Shown here: piece by piece, positions 1 through 10,911 of the stretch
Layout of the letters: each line of letters opens with the position of its first letter
Position numbering within the stretch: position 1 is the first letter of the stretch
NCBI GenBank assembly: GCA_037044975.1
Contig: JBAOIL010000039.1
Location: forward strand, 248,001-312,000
Length of the DNA: 64,000 nt
Source of the DNA: JADLHS01 sp020848635
GTDB lineage: Bacteria; Verrucomicrobiota; Verrucomicrobiia; Limisphaerales; JADLHS01
Direction: 5' to 3'
Translations under genes and position numbers: made by a program
Notes under the pieces: model-generated
Databases searched by the model: none
Seen by the model: the letters and a program-made list of their open reading frames with translations, nothing else
What the model was told of the DNA's origin: nothing

Positions 1-3000
1 CAAACGTGCGGTCCAATTGGCCGAAAACCCGGCTGGCCTGACCCGCCGTGCCGTTGAGATTCATGATTGCGCTCTGCAGTTGGTTGCTGCTCGCGCTGAT
101 GATCCCGGCAGCCTTGTCGAGCAAGGCGGTTTTATTTCCCGCATGCCAGTTCGGCGGCGAGCGCGGAATAGATTTTATCCACCGCGTTGTTGGCTGGGTC
201 TGTCAGTGCCGATTCTATGACAGGACGGAAGAAGCCCTCGGGATTTTCGCTCAAAACATTTTGCAGACTGCGAAAGCCACTGGTCAGGCCACTGGTGTTT
301 AGCGTTGCGCCGAGCTGCGCGCGAATCGCACTGGAGAGCGAATCCAAGGGCGCATTGAGTTCGTTCAAGGCGTTGTTGGCAAAATCCAGCGCCTTCACGC
401 GTGGCAGTTGCACGTTGAGGTCCTGCGCGAAGTCCAGGTCCACTTTGCCGGGCGTGAGTTGTTTAAGCCGGCTTTCCACGTCAATCACCGGCAATAGCAC
501 CGGCACGGGGGCGTAACCGGAGAATTCGCGGAGCACGGAATTCCACGTGAGCGGATAATCGAAGAACGCCACATCAATCCAGTTCTGCTGCGCCCGCGGA
601 TGGAACGTGTCGTCACCCGGATTGTAATAGTTGCCCACGTCCATGCCCGCCGGCCAGCCGTCGTGCGCCGGGTCGAACTTGAAGGTGTTGAAATAATTTT
701 GCGCGCCGACATTCCAGCCGCGGTTGACCCCACTGCCTTCTTCGGCCGGCCAACCGCCCATGATGTTCACTTGCGCCGTGTCCGCCGTGGTGGGAGTGAT
801 GTGCAGTTGTACTTTCACGTCCCGGAAAAACGGCACCCGGACGCGCCCCACGAGATTGTAGAAGCCGTGCGCGGGCCGATTGGGTCGTTCCCAGTTGTTG
901 AAGTAACCTTCCGCCGCGGTGTTGAGGGGATAAAAACTTCCGCCGGATCCTTGCAAACTCAAATTGGCCGGAACGGGAAAACGGGAATCCACGCCTTCCA
1001 CCGCCGTTAGATCATTGGCCAGATTGCCGTTGTTTTTGAAAGCCAGCGCAGCTTGAAAGGCCTGTGGGATGAACGGCAATTTGGTTTCCACCCCCAGCAC
1101 CAGATAGCGGTTGGTAAGGCTGCACGGATCGCCAGTACTCGGTTTGAATTGGAGGCTCATCGGTTTGAGATCCGTATTCCAATAAGCCATGTGTTTCGCG
1201 CCGATGTTCGCGGGCAATTGCGCGGAATCGAGATTGCCCCGACAGAGGAATTTCATGCGCTGAAATTCCACGTTGAACGCGGAGGGATGCGGCAAAGCGA
1301 TCAAACCATCGGTGCGCGACTCCCAATTGGCGCTGTCGAGATACGACAGCCGGTAACTCTGAAACGTGAACGCATAGCCATAGAGCGCGAGGTTCGCGGG
1401 AAAACTTGCCGCTTCATGAATGCCGCTGACCCCGCCGTAACGGACATAATATTTCGAGCGTGGCGTCAGCGGATAAAATCCGGTGTCCATTCCCGCGATG
1501 AAGCTGCGCCCTTGCGTTGGCGCGCGGAAATTCAGCCCGGCGTAATTCGCAAAGCCGTCCCGATATGCCAGCGTGCCGGGCCGTTCGCTGTACGCAGAAT
1601 TGGTGGGATGCCCCCAACCTGTGGCGAGCAGCGCGGGGGCGCGCTGCGTGTCCGGCAATTGAGTTTGGTCGCCACGCAGAAATGTTCCCGGCACGTGATA
1701 CGCCCCGGCCTGCACATCAGAGGTGCGTTGCCCGTAATTGGTGCCGCCCGCAAAACCCCAAGTCAGGTTCGCCGGTGGAATCGTGCCGTCCGCCACCAAG
1801 CCGCCGTCAGGCGTAAAGCCGAGTTCGCTCAAACCAAAATGCGCTCCAACTGGAGGGGTGAAGGATAACACTTGCCCACCGATCGTCGGAGCGCTGCTGC
1901 ACCCACCTTCCGGCGGACAATCCCGCGAATACGGCACCGGAACGGGCCCAGCCAGCAAAAGATAACTGGCGGTCGTATCAATCAGATCATTCGAGATCGT
2001 GAGCGCACCACCGATCACAGGCACGTGGCCGCCGACACTGGTGCTCAGATAAGGAAAGTGCGGACGAAATTCCGTTTCCCGCAAAGTCGCCAGCATTGTG
2101 AGTAACGCCGCGCCGTTCGTGTCGGGCCGGACGTAAACTGGCACGCCCGGAGTGCTGATGACATTGTGATAATAGCCGTCGTTGGAGATCCGTTCCGCCG
2201 CCAGCGGAACGACGAGCGTGGCCTGTTGCGCAAACAAATCGTCGTCCTCCTGTTGCCGGACGAAGCGCAACGCGTCGGCCTGGGTGAGGTAAAATTCGCC
2301 CTGCGGAATGTGCCATTCAATCTGGGGCGCGCCGATAAACAGCGGCTTCGTCTCTTCGGCAAAATAGAGCTGGCTGGAACCGTAAGAGGCCGCGGTAAAC
2401 GTGACCGTCGGCGTTGTCGGCAACAGATCCGGGCCAAGCACGATGTTGGTCTTCACCGCAAAGGGCGTCATGGCGCGAACATTGGTGCTGGTCGCCAGCC
2501 CGAATCCGGCCGGGAACGAAGCTTCGAGACTCGTCGCGGTTAGTCCCGCGGCATTGAGCGACGCGCCGGGAAGCCGATAGCGAATGCCATTCGTCTCGAA
2601 AAATTGGGTCGCGTTGGCAAGGCTGAAACTGCCGTTGAGATTCGTGACGTAACCATTCGCGCCAAGATTCACGTTGAACGCTGCCCCGCCTCCAAACTTG
2701 AAGCCGGGCGCAGTCGCTAGGAACGCGCCGCCCGGACTGATTTGCAACTGCGACGCCACATGCGTTGGCGGGGTGTTCGTGCCCGGCGCTGGCGTGTTGG
2801 CAATGTTGGTGAGCACGGTATCAATCGGTCCGAAGAACACGTGTCCGTTGAAGTGCAATAGTTTTACTGGCGCCAAAGCGAAAGCATCGGCGGGAAGCAC
2901 CGATCCGCTGTTGACGTTGAAGGTTTCGGTGACGCTGAGTTGGAACGCATCGTTGACTGAGTCGAGTTGCGTGCCCGGCTGCGGCTCGATCTTCAGAGTT

Positions 3001-4784
3001 GGAGATTGGATGATTCCGCCAGCACTCGCTTGTGGTGCGGCGGCATTGTAAGGCGGGAGCGAGAAATTAAACTGTGTGGTGTCGTTGCTCAGCGGCACCG
3101 CTCCCGCCAGCGTGGCTTGCAATGCGGTTTGGAGATTTACTTGAGCACTGGTGTTGCCACCGGCGGCACCAAAGTCATCCAACCGTCGAATCCAGAATGG
3201 GGCGCTGGCCGCAAACCCGCTTTGCGCCGTGATGGTTTGCACGGCAAACCGGCGCGTCCATTGAACCGCGCCCAGAGCCGTGTGGATGGCGGAGTTGCCG
3301 TCACCAAGAAATGCGGTTGACCCCGTCCACAACACTGCGTTGTTTAAGGTCGCGAGATGGCCCAGACCGGTTAAATCAGCGGCGGTGGTGCCGAGATTCT
3401 CGTCGAAGCGCCAATACGCTAGGAGATTTGGTTCACTGCCAGTGAGCAGGAGATTCTTCTGGAGTTGGATTTCGTTTGTCGTAAAAGCACGGTTCCAAAT
3501 CGTCACTTCGTCAATACTGCCGCTGAAGCCCGAATAGCCCGGGTTCACGCCATATTGCCCGATTTGCAGATTCGTCAGGCTGGTGGTTGGACCAGCCGTG
3601 CCGACCCAGTTCGCAACACCAGCGGGATTGCCATCGACGAACAACTGGCCGCGGTTAGTATTCACCACGAAGGCGACGTGATGCCAGCCGCCGTCTGCGA
3701 CGAATCCGCCATCAATCCCCGTGCCGCCGTCCCAGGCGTAATTCGAGCCATTGCGAAAATACCAGGCGCGCAACCGGCCACTGGAAAGATGCATCGAATA
3801 TCCGTTGAGCGAACTGTCCGCGTATTTGGTGACGATCCCGTCCCCGACCACGTTGGTGCGCGAGGTTTTCACCCAGGCAGTAAGGGTCAGCGGAAAGGCG
3901 TTCAAATCCGCCGTGTGGGTCACGCTGATGTTTTGGTTCACGCCGTTGAGCGAAACGGCGGTGCCCGCAATGGAGTTGAACACCAAGGGGGCGGTTGAAG
4001 AAATCCAGATTGGTCCGCTGGACAGAGTGCCAACATATCCATGGCCTGTGGCATCTGCCGTGGTCAGACCACTGCCTTCATCGCAATGCCAGAGCCCCAC
4101 CAAACCTTCCTCGTTGCCATTAAGTTGGCGGTGCTTGAGGTAATTGACTTCGTTCGTAGCCAGCGCGCGATTCCAATACGTGACTTCGTCAATCTCGCCA
4201 GTGAGACTCGGAAAGATCGAATGCGAATAACGCCCCACCAGCAACGGCTCCGTGGAAGCGGTTCCGCCGGCGGCTCCGATCCAGGAGTTCACGCCGACCG
4301 GCACGCCATCGAGAAACAACTTTCCGCCCGAAGCATCCACGGTCATCGCCGCGTGGTGCCAGAAGCCATCGGCCACCGTCGCCACCGACGTGGCATCGAC
4401 CGAACGATTCGCCAGAGTGCGATAATGGAACCCACGCAGTTTGCCGTTCTGCACTAGGAGCGCCCAGCCATTGCCGGTGCCATCCAGATATTTGCCCGCG
4501 ATACCCTGGACGATATTGGAGCCATTGGTCGTCCGAAACCACGCGGAGACGGTGAACGGATACGAATTGAAACTGGCGTTGGGCGCGATCTGCACCAGTG
4601 CGTTGCTGCTGCCGAAACGGAGCGCCGAACCGGGTCCAACCTGGGCGAACACGGTGGCCGCACTCAACCAACTCGCAAGCACGGCCAAACTGATGGCAAT
4701 AATTTGGAAGCTCCCAGCGAAGAATCGTTTGGTTTGTGCCGCTCCCCCTCCCATGCCGAGGCGCATTTGCCGCGCTAATTGCAT
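1..4784 (-). CDS. Giant secreted LamG-domain surface protein (C-terminus beyond window)
   Basis: An open frame of 1550 codons starts at an ATG at 4784. A basic N-terminus and a hydrophobic stretch ending near VFAQ form a likely signal peptide. Two LamG/concanavalin-like domains follow (about residues 50-250 and 265-480), each with the family's WHHAAM/WHHVAF and GxIDEVxxWNRA motifs. The remaining roughly 1000 residues are beta-rich and unrecognised. The frame meets TAA at 132-134, but the next frame continues with plausible coding sequence (GNKTALLDKAAGIISASSN and onward) to base 1, so I infer a one-base indel near 137 and a C-terminus outside the window. LamG domains usually bind glycans or proteins; the substrate is unknown. 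It is divergent from mreB. Confidence 0.75.
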
Positions 4785-5245
4785 ATGTTTAGCTAGCTTG
4801 TGGCGACCATCTTCCTCTTTAGGCTATTAGAAGCAAGCAATTTAATAAATTAATCATCTGATGGACAACGCGCTGGTGCAAGGCATGCCATTTCCCCGCA
4901 GGGTCAAATGATTCATCCGTTACATTTGCCTGCGGTCATCCCGCCCTGGTGTTCGCTCGTTGGCGTGGGCGTCACTGCAGTTTCCGCAACCGTTTGCCTC
5001 TCATCTCCCTGCAAGCGGAGCTGAAGCGTAGCGAATCGCACTGTCCCTTCCGGGAGGTCTGCCAAGTGATTTTAAGCGGCCAGTGCGGGCAAGCACCAGA
5101 ATTCCAGGGCCTGAAAACCAGATCGGTAACCAATCCACTATCTCCCCCTCACGATTCCATCTCGGGGAATTACCGGGCCGGGCCGGGGAATACACTTGAC
5201 CAGCCGCCCGGGCGTCTCTTTACTTGCGGGCGTTAGGTTCAATTC
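4785..5245. other. Intergenic region between LamG gene and mreB
   Basis: This holds no convincing gene; short frames here lack family resemblance and coding character. The left part is AT-richer just upstream of the LamG gene, as expected for a promoter. The right part carries a candidate mreB promoter, listed separately. Confidence 0.5.
5196..5224 (+). promoter_or_regulatory. Candidate promoter of the mreB operon
   Basis: TTGACC (5196-5201) and TTTACT (5219-5224) are separated by 17 bases, 21 bases before the mreB ATG. The match to sigma-70 boxes is 5/6 and 4/6. No strong Shine-Dalgarno precedes the ATG. Inference from sequence only. Confidence 0.35.
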
Positions 5246-6271
5246 ATGTGGACGCAAGTTAAAAGCCTGTTTTCCAACGACATTGGAATAGACCTCGGCA
5301 CTGCCAACTCGCTCGTTTATGTCCGGGATCGGGGCATCGTGTTGCGGGAACCCTCCGTTGTGGCGATTCAGGCCGGTACCACCAACGTGCTGGCGGTCGG
5401 TGAGGAGGCCAAGCGGATGTTGGGCCGAACGCCCGGAAACATCGTGGCCATCCGCCCCATGAAGGACGGCGTGATTGCCGACTTCGAAATCACCGAAGCC
5501 ATGTTGCGCCACTTCATCCAGAAGGTGCATCACCGAAAGTTGATTGCCCCACGCGTCGTGGTGGCGGTGCCCTCCGGTATTACCGAAGTGGAAAAGCGGG
5601 CGGTTAAAGACTCTGCCACTCACGCGGGCGCGCGGGAGGTCTACCTAATCGAACAGCCGATGGCCTCGGCCATTGGCGTCGGTCTGCCGGTGCATGAACC
5701 GGCGGGCAACATGATCGTGGACATCGGCGGCGGGACTTGCGAAATCGCAATCATCTCCCTGGCCGGCATCGTCTTCAGCCGCAGCCTGCGGGTGGGCGGG
5801 GACGAATTTGACGACACGATCGTGGCGCACATGAAACGGGCCTACAACTTAATGATCGGTGAACGCACTGCGGAAGAAGTCAAGATACGCATCGGCTCTG
5901 CCTTTCCGCAGGAGCAGGAATTAACCATGGAAGTGAAAGGCCGCGATCTGAGCTCGGGTCTGCCCAAGACGCTGACCATTCGCTCGGAAGAAGTCCGCGA
6001 GGCCTTGCAGGAGCCGCTTTCAAGCATATTGGAGTCCATCCGCCTCACCCTCGAACGTTGCCCGCCCGAACTCGCCGCCGATCTGGTTGATCGCGGCATT
6101 GTGATGGCCGGCGGCGGCGCGTTGTTGCGCGGCATTGACCGACTGGTGGCCGAAGAAACCGGCCTGCCCGTCCACATTGCCGACGACCCGCTGACTGCCG
6201 TCGCCTTGGGCACGGGTCGGGTTTTGGAAGAGCTCCAATTTCTCAAGCGGGTTACCACCAACGCCAAGTAA
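5246..6271 (+). CDS. mreB: Rod shape-determining protein MreB
   Basis: This is a 341-residue actin-like ATPase of the usual MreB length. Visible motifs are the phosphate-1 loop GIDLGTANSLVY near the N-terminus, the phosphate-2 loop DIGGGTCEIA in the middle, and the adenosine motif MAGGGALLRGI near the C-terminus. MreB filaments on the inner membrane position the elongasome containing MreC, MreD, PBP2 and RodA, all of which follow on the same strand. It is the first gene of the operon and the frame is intact. Confidence 0.97.
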   Translation: MWTQVKSLFSNDIGIDLGTANSLVYVRDRGIVLREPSVVAIQAGTTNVLAVGEEAKRMLGRTPGNIVAIRPMKDGVIADFEITEAMLRHFIQKVHHRKLIAPRVVVAVPSGITEVEKRAVKDSATHAGAREVYLIEQPMASAIGVGLPVHEPAGNMIVDIGGGTCEIAIISLAGIVFSRSLRVGGDEFDDTIVAHMKRAYNLMIGERTAEEVKIRIGSAFPQEQELTMEVKGRDLSSGLPKTLTIRSEEVREALQEPLSSILESIRLTLERCPPELAADLVDRGIVMAGGGALLRGIDRLVAEETGLPVHIADDPLTAVALGTGRVLEELQFLKRVTTNAK

Positions 6272-6329
6272 TTCCTCAAGCGTTCGCCGTGCGACAATGC
6301 TGGAGATTTCCAGCGCATGACGCGAACAG

Positions 6330-7137
6330 ATGTTTAAGCGGCCGTACTATATTGCCGTGGCGCTTGTGGCCCTGCTCACTTTGCTGGTTCTAAACCTGCC
6401 GGGTAGTACAACCGCACGCCTCAAACTCGCCATCGGCAGCATCTTCCTGCCGCTCTTCGGCGCGACAGGCGGAATCCATCAAGCCGCCGCCAAGGCCGGG
6501 GACTGCCTTGTTGCCGAAGGGCGAATTGATCCGCGCCAACGAAGCCCTGCGCCGACAGAATCAGGAGCTGCAGGTTCAGGCCATGCGTGCCGGTGAAACC
6601 GCCCGTGAAAACACCCGGCTGCGCCAACTCGTCGGCTGGAAGGCGAAAGCTCCATGGAAAGTCAAACTCGCCCGCGTGATCGCGCGCGACCCGGCGAACT
6701 GGTGGCGCGCAGTGCAGATTGACCGCGGCAGCCTCGACGAACTGCGCGAAAACCTGCCCGTCCTCACCCCGGACGGCCTCCTCATTGGCCGGGTGTCGGC
6801 GGTGGGTTTGACGAGTGCGCGCGTCCTCTTGATTGGCGACCCCAACTGCAAAGTTCCCGCCGCCATTCTGGGTGACAACGCGGAGTCCGGCATTATCACA
6901 AGTGCCGGACTCTTCAACGGCTCCTTCGTCAACCTGACCTATCTGGCCAATCGCACAAATATCAAGCCCGGACAAAGCGTCGTCACCAGCGGACTCAGTG
7001 CGATTTATCCCAAGGGCATTCCCATTGGCACCGTTGCCGACGCCCGCCCGGTCGAATCCGGCCTTTACACCGAGGCGCAGGTGAAGCTGGCCGCCAATCT
7101 GAACGCGCTTGAAGAAGTGTGGGTGTTGTTTCCATGA
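6330..7137 (+). CDS. mreC: Rod shape-determining protein MreC (frameshifted)
   Basis: The N-terminal part (ATG at 6330) gives a short cytoplasmic tail and one membrane helix (YYIAVALVALLTLLVLNL). The periplasmic part lies in another frame from about 6508: a coiled coil (LIRANEALRRQNQELQ) followed by the MreC beta domain (VIARDPANWWRAVQIDRGS, DGLLIGRVSAVG). The frames join near 6495-6510, next to a GGGG run, so a one-base indel is inferred; restored length is about 269 residues, normal for MreC. Its stop overlaps the mreD start (ATGA). MreC links MreB to PBP2. Confidence 0.9.
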
Positions 7138-7685
7138 CCACCCTGCCCAACATCTTGATCTTGCTGGCGACGCTGCTGACCGTATTCGCGGTGGGCGCGT
7201 TCAATGGCCTTCGCCAACTGCTCGGCGCCCAGGTGGACCTGCTGCCAGCACTCATGGTTTATACCGCCCTGAGTTCCGGTCCGCCCATGATGATCTCCAT
7301 GGCCGTGGTGGGCGGATTGTCCTTTGACACGCTTTCGGCCAATCCGCTCGGTACGAGCGTGCTGCCGCTGCTGCTCGTTGGCTTTGTGATTCAGCTGCGC
7401 CGCGATCTGATTCTGCGCGATCAAATTTACGCCCAGTTGATCCTGGGTCTCCTGGCCAGCGCTGTGGCGCCAGCCATATCCCTCCTGATTCTGTTAACAT
7501 TCGGCCAGTCGCCCTTACTCGGCTGGGGTTCGCTCTGGCAATGGACGGTGATGAGCGGCGGCGGAGCGGTAGCCACTCCGATGTTTTTCGCCCTGTTTGG
7601 CTGGTTGAACCACGCCCTTGGTTACCAACGCATCATCGAAACCAGTTTCCGTCCCGACCGGGAAATTCGGCGGCGAAGAAATTAA
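7134..7685 (+). CDS. mreD: Rod shape-determining protein MreD
   Basis: This 183-residue integral membrane protein has about five hydrophobic segments. I chose the ATG at 7134, which overlaps the mreC stop as ATGA; an upstream in-frame GTG at 7119 would lie inside mreC. MreD is poorly conserved, so the assignment rests on size, hydropathy and its place between mreC and mrdA. It is the membrane partner of MreC in the elongasome. Confidence 0.88.
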   Translation: MTTLPNILILLATLLTVFAVGAFNGLRQLLGAQVDLLPALMVYTALSSGPPMMISMAVVGGLSFDTLSANPLGTSVLPLLLVGFVIQLRRDLILRDQIYAQLILGLLASAVAPAISLLILLTFGQSPLLGWGSLWQWTVMSGGGAVATPMFFALFGWLNHALGYQRIIETSFRPDREIRRRRN

Positions 7686-7692
7686 CCAACCG

Positions 7693-9710
7693 ATGTTAGT
7701 TTTCGACCAACTCAAAAAGAATGATCCGCAGCTTCAGTTGCTGACGATCATGCTTTGCGCCGGCCTGGCGGTGTTGCTCGTCGGGCTTTGGTGGGTGCAG
7801 ATCGTCAACGCTGGACGGTACCGGGAGAGTCTCGAAATCCAATCCTTCCGCTCCGTCCGCCTGCCGGCGGTGCGCGGAAAGATTCTCGACCGCCACGGCG
7901 TCGTGCTCGCGGACAATCGCCCCAGCTACAACATCAACCTCTACTTCGAGGAACTCAGCGACGCCTTCAAAAAGGAATACACCCGCTCCCGCCCGCGCCA
8001 GGTCGTGACCAACGATTTGCCCTTCTGGAAGGACTGGTTGGGCTTTTCCAACATTGTGACTCAATACGTCCGGCTCAAGGACGATCGGGCCCAAACCGTC
8101 ACCCGTAGCGCGCGTTACAGCGTCGCCAGCGGCGTCGTGAATCGGGTCGCCGAGGTGCTGAAAACGCCACTCACCCTGGACTACACGAACTTCCACCGGC
8201 ATTACGAGACACGCCGGGCCCTGCCCTATACGGTGGTCAGCAACGTTCCCGCCCTGCATCTCGCCCGGTTCGCAGAACAGACCTTCAACTCGCGCGGGTT
8301 GGATTTGGAGGTGCAGTCCACCCGAGTGTATCCCTTCGGCACGACGGCGGCACACGTCCTCGGCTATTTGCGCAAAGACGACAGCTCAGCCGAGGGCGAG
8401 GAGGCTTTTTTCTGGTACCGCATGCCGGACTACCGCGGATTGGTGGGCATTGAAGGCGGCTTCGACCAGCAACTGCGCGGGCGCGCGGGCGCGAAATCGG
8501 TTCAAGTGAACAATCTTGGCTATCGCCAGGCCGAAAACATCTGGAGCGCGGTCGAACCAGGTCGAAACGTCGTGCTCACGCTCGACCTGAAGATCCAGCA
8601 GGCGGCCGAAGCGTCGGTTCGCAAATTCCTGGGGCCGATGCCCATGCCGCGGTTGTCGTCATGGACGCCGAGGCCGGCGATCTCCTCGCGCTCACTTCCT
8701 CGCCCAGTTCAGATCCGAACAACTTTATCCGGGGTTTCTCCAAGTCGGAACTGGCCCGATGGCACGACGAAGAACTTGGGGTGCAAAAAAACCGTGCCAC
8801 GGCGGAGCAATATCAGGCCGGCTCGATTTTCAAACCGATGGTCGCCCTGGCGGCGCTGGAAAATGGTTTGGACCAAACCCGCCCCTTTCGAGTGCAACCC
8901 AACCCGTTGAATTCGAACAAGGGCGCCATTTACATTGGCCGGCGAATGATCGGCGATACAGCGCCGCCGGGTGACTACGACCTGCGCCGGGCAATTGTGC
9001 GCTCCAGCAATTCCTACTTCATTCAGGTGGGCTTGCTGGACAATGTTTTTGAGCGCGTCGTGGAACTCGGGCGGCACCTCCATCTCGGCGAGCGCATTGA
9101 TGCCGACTCGCTGCCGCTAAACCAGGTGGCCGGCGGACATTTCCCGAGCGCGACCGCCACGCGCAACTGGCAGGCAGGCGAAAAAGCCAACATTTGCATT
9201 GGTCAGGGTGGGATGGACGTGACGCCCTTGCAGATGGCCGTGATGACCTCTGCGCTGGCGAATGGCGGAAAAGTGTTATGGCCGCGCCTCGTTGACCGCC
9301 TGGAATCCCCGGACCCGATGAGCCTCGAAGCGCCAACCGTTTTCCCAAAAGGCCGCATCCGCGACGATCTGGGCGTGAGCCAGCGAAGCTTGAGAATCGT
9401 CCGTGAGGCAATGCTGGCGGAGACCGAAGACATGACGGAAGGAACGGGCCGGCATGTGCGGGTGGAGGGGCTGCGCATCTGCGGCAAGACCGGCACCGCC
9501 GAACGAAAAGAACAAGGCCTCAAAGAAAACACGACCTGGTTCATCTCTTTTGCGCCCTATGAAAAACCACGCTTCGCCGTCGTCGTCATGGTGGAGAACG
9601 GCGCTTCCGGCGGTTCGACCTGCGCTCCCATTGCGCGCGACGTTTATCTCGCGCTGCAAAACCTCGACAAACCGGGCACCCCGAACCCGTTGACCGCCGC
9701 GACTCGATGA
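7693..9710 (+). CDS. mrdA: Penicillin-binding protein 2, elongation transpeptidase (frameshifted)
   Basis: The start is the ATG at 7693, eight bases after mreD. There is one N-terminal membrane helix, then the PBP dimerisation/pedestal domain (VRGKILDRHGVVLADNRPSY), then the transpeptidase domain. Active-site motifs are GSIFKP (SxxK), RSSNSYF (SxN) and GKTGTAE (KTG). The frame breaks at about 8629-8640 beside CTGGGGCC: the second frame reads DAHAAVVVMDAEAGDLLAL, as PBP2 proteins do. Restored length is about 672 residues. The single indel leaves every motif intact, so a sequence error is more likely than loss of an essential enzyme. It cross-links peptidoglycan with RodA. Confidence 0.92.
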
Positions 9711-10909
9711 ACCCCATTGCCCTCAACGAAAGCGCGCCCCGGCTCGACCGGCTGCAGATTGCCGCCATCGTCGGACTGATGCTCGTCGGGGTCGCGTTCG
9801 TTTTCAGCGCGACCATGGTCAACGAGAGCGCCGCCAGTCTCCCGTTCCTCAAACAGCTCTGGTTTCGCCAGCTTGTTTGGTATGGCCTCGGGACGGCCGC
9901 GGCCGCCGCGTTGTGCCTCGTGGATTACCACACCCTGGCCCGCTGGTCCGTCGTCGCCTACTGGGGAACACTTTTCCTGCTGGCCCTGGTTCCGATTTTT
10001 GGAACGATGCGCGGCGGCGCCCGGCGATGGTTTGATCTCGGCTTCTTCAGCCTGCAACCCTCCGAGTTTGCGAAGCTCGCCTTCATTCTGGCGCTGGCCC
10101 ATTTTCTAAGCCGGCCAGTGGACGAATTGCGCGCGCCGATGAATTTCTGGAAGGCGATGGGACTGCTGCTGCTGCCCTTTGTCCTGATCTTGAAGGAGCC
10201 GGACCTCGGCTCGGCGCTCGTCTTCATTCCGTCCGGTTTTGCCATGATGCTCGTGGCCGGCGTGCCCCGGCGTTACCTCCTGCGGCTGATTGGGATCGTC
10301 GGGGTGATGGCGGCCTTGATTTTGGTGGACGTGCTGTTTGCCCCGCCCAGCTGGCAGATCAAACTGGAGGAATATCAAAAGCAACGCCTGCTCGTTTACT
10401 TCGGCCAGGATTTTGCCCCGCGGAACGCCACCCCCAAACAGAAGGCCGAAGCCCGCCGCCTGCAGCAGGAGAAATCCTACCAGGCCAAGCAGGCTTTGAT
10501 CTCCGTCGGCTCCGGGGGTTTCACCGGCAAAGGCTGGCGCGAAGGCGATCAGACCGCCGGGGGCTTTCTGCCGCCCGGAGCGGCGCACACGGATTTTATT
10601 TTCTCCGTCATTGCCGAGGAGAAAGGTTTTGTCGGAAGCGTGACAGTGCTCACGCTGTACTCGGTGCTCCTCTTCACCGGATTGAGGATCGCCGGCCAGG
10701 CACGCGATCGCCTGGGCAAAGTGCTGGCCGCGGGAGTAGTGACCCTCCTGTTCAGCCACATATTCATCAACATCGGAATGAACATCCGATTGATGCCCGT
10801 GACGGGTATTCCACTGCCGCTGTTGTCGTATGGCGGGTCTTCAGTGCTCGGCTCGTTGATCGCGATGGGCTTGCTCCAAAACGTTCACATCTATCGAAGA
10901 GGATATTAA
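9707..10909 (+). CDS. rodA: Peptidoglycan glycosyltransferase RodA
   Basis: This 400-residue polytopic membrane protein of the SEDS (RodA/FtsW/SpoVE) family has about ten hydrophobic segments. Signature stretches include LGFFSLQPSEFAKLAFI, KEPDLGSALVF, and near the C-terminus LMPVTGIPLPLLSYGGSS. It starts with ATGA overlapping the mrdA stop. RodA polymerises glycan strands from lipid II in complex with PBP2. The central insert (about residues 205-260, rich in K, Q and E) is the large extracytoplasmic loop. Confidence 0.96.
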   Translation: MNPIALNESAPRLDRLQIAAIVGLMLVGVAFVFSATMVNESAASLPFLKQLWFRQLVWYGLGTAAAAALCLVDYHTLARWSVVAYWGTLFLLALVPIFGTMRGGARRWFDLGFFSLQPSEFAKLAFILALAHFLSRPVDELRAPMNFWKAMGLLLLPFVLILKEPDLGSALVFIPSGFAMMLVAGVPRRYLLRLIGIVGVMAALILVDVLFAPPSWQIKLEEYQKQRLLVYFGQDFAPRNATPKQKAEARRLQQEKSYQAKQALISVGSGGFTGKGWREGDQTAGGFLPPGAAHTDFIFSVIAEEKGFVGSVTVLTLYSVLLFTGLRIAGQARDRLGKVLAAGVVTLLFSHIFINIGMNIRLMPVTGIPLPLLSYGGSSVLGSLIAMGLLQNVHIYRRGY

Positions 10910-10911
10910 TT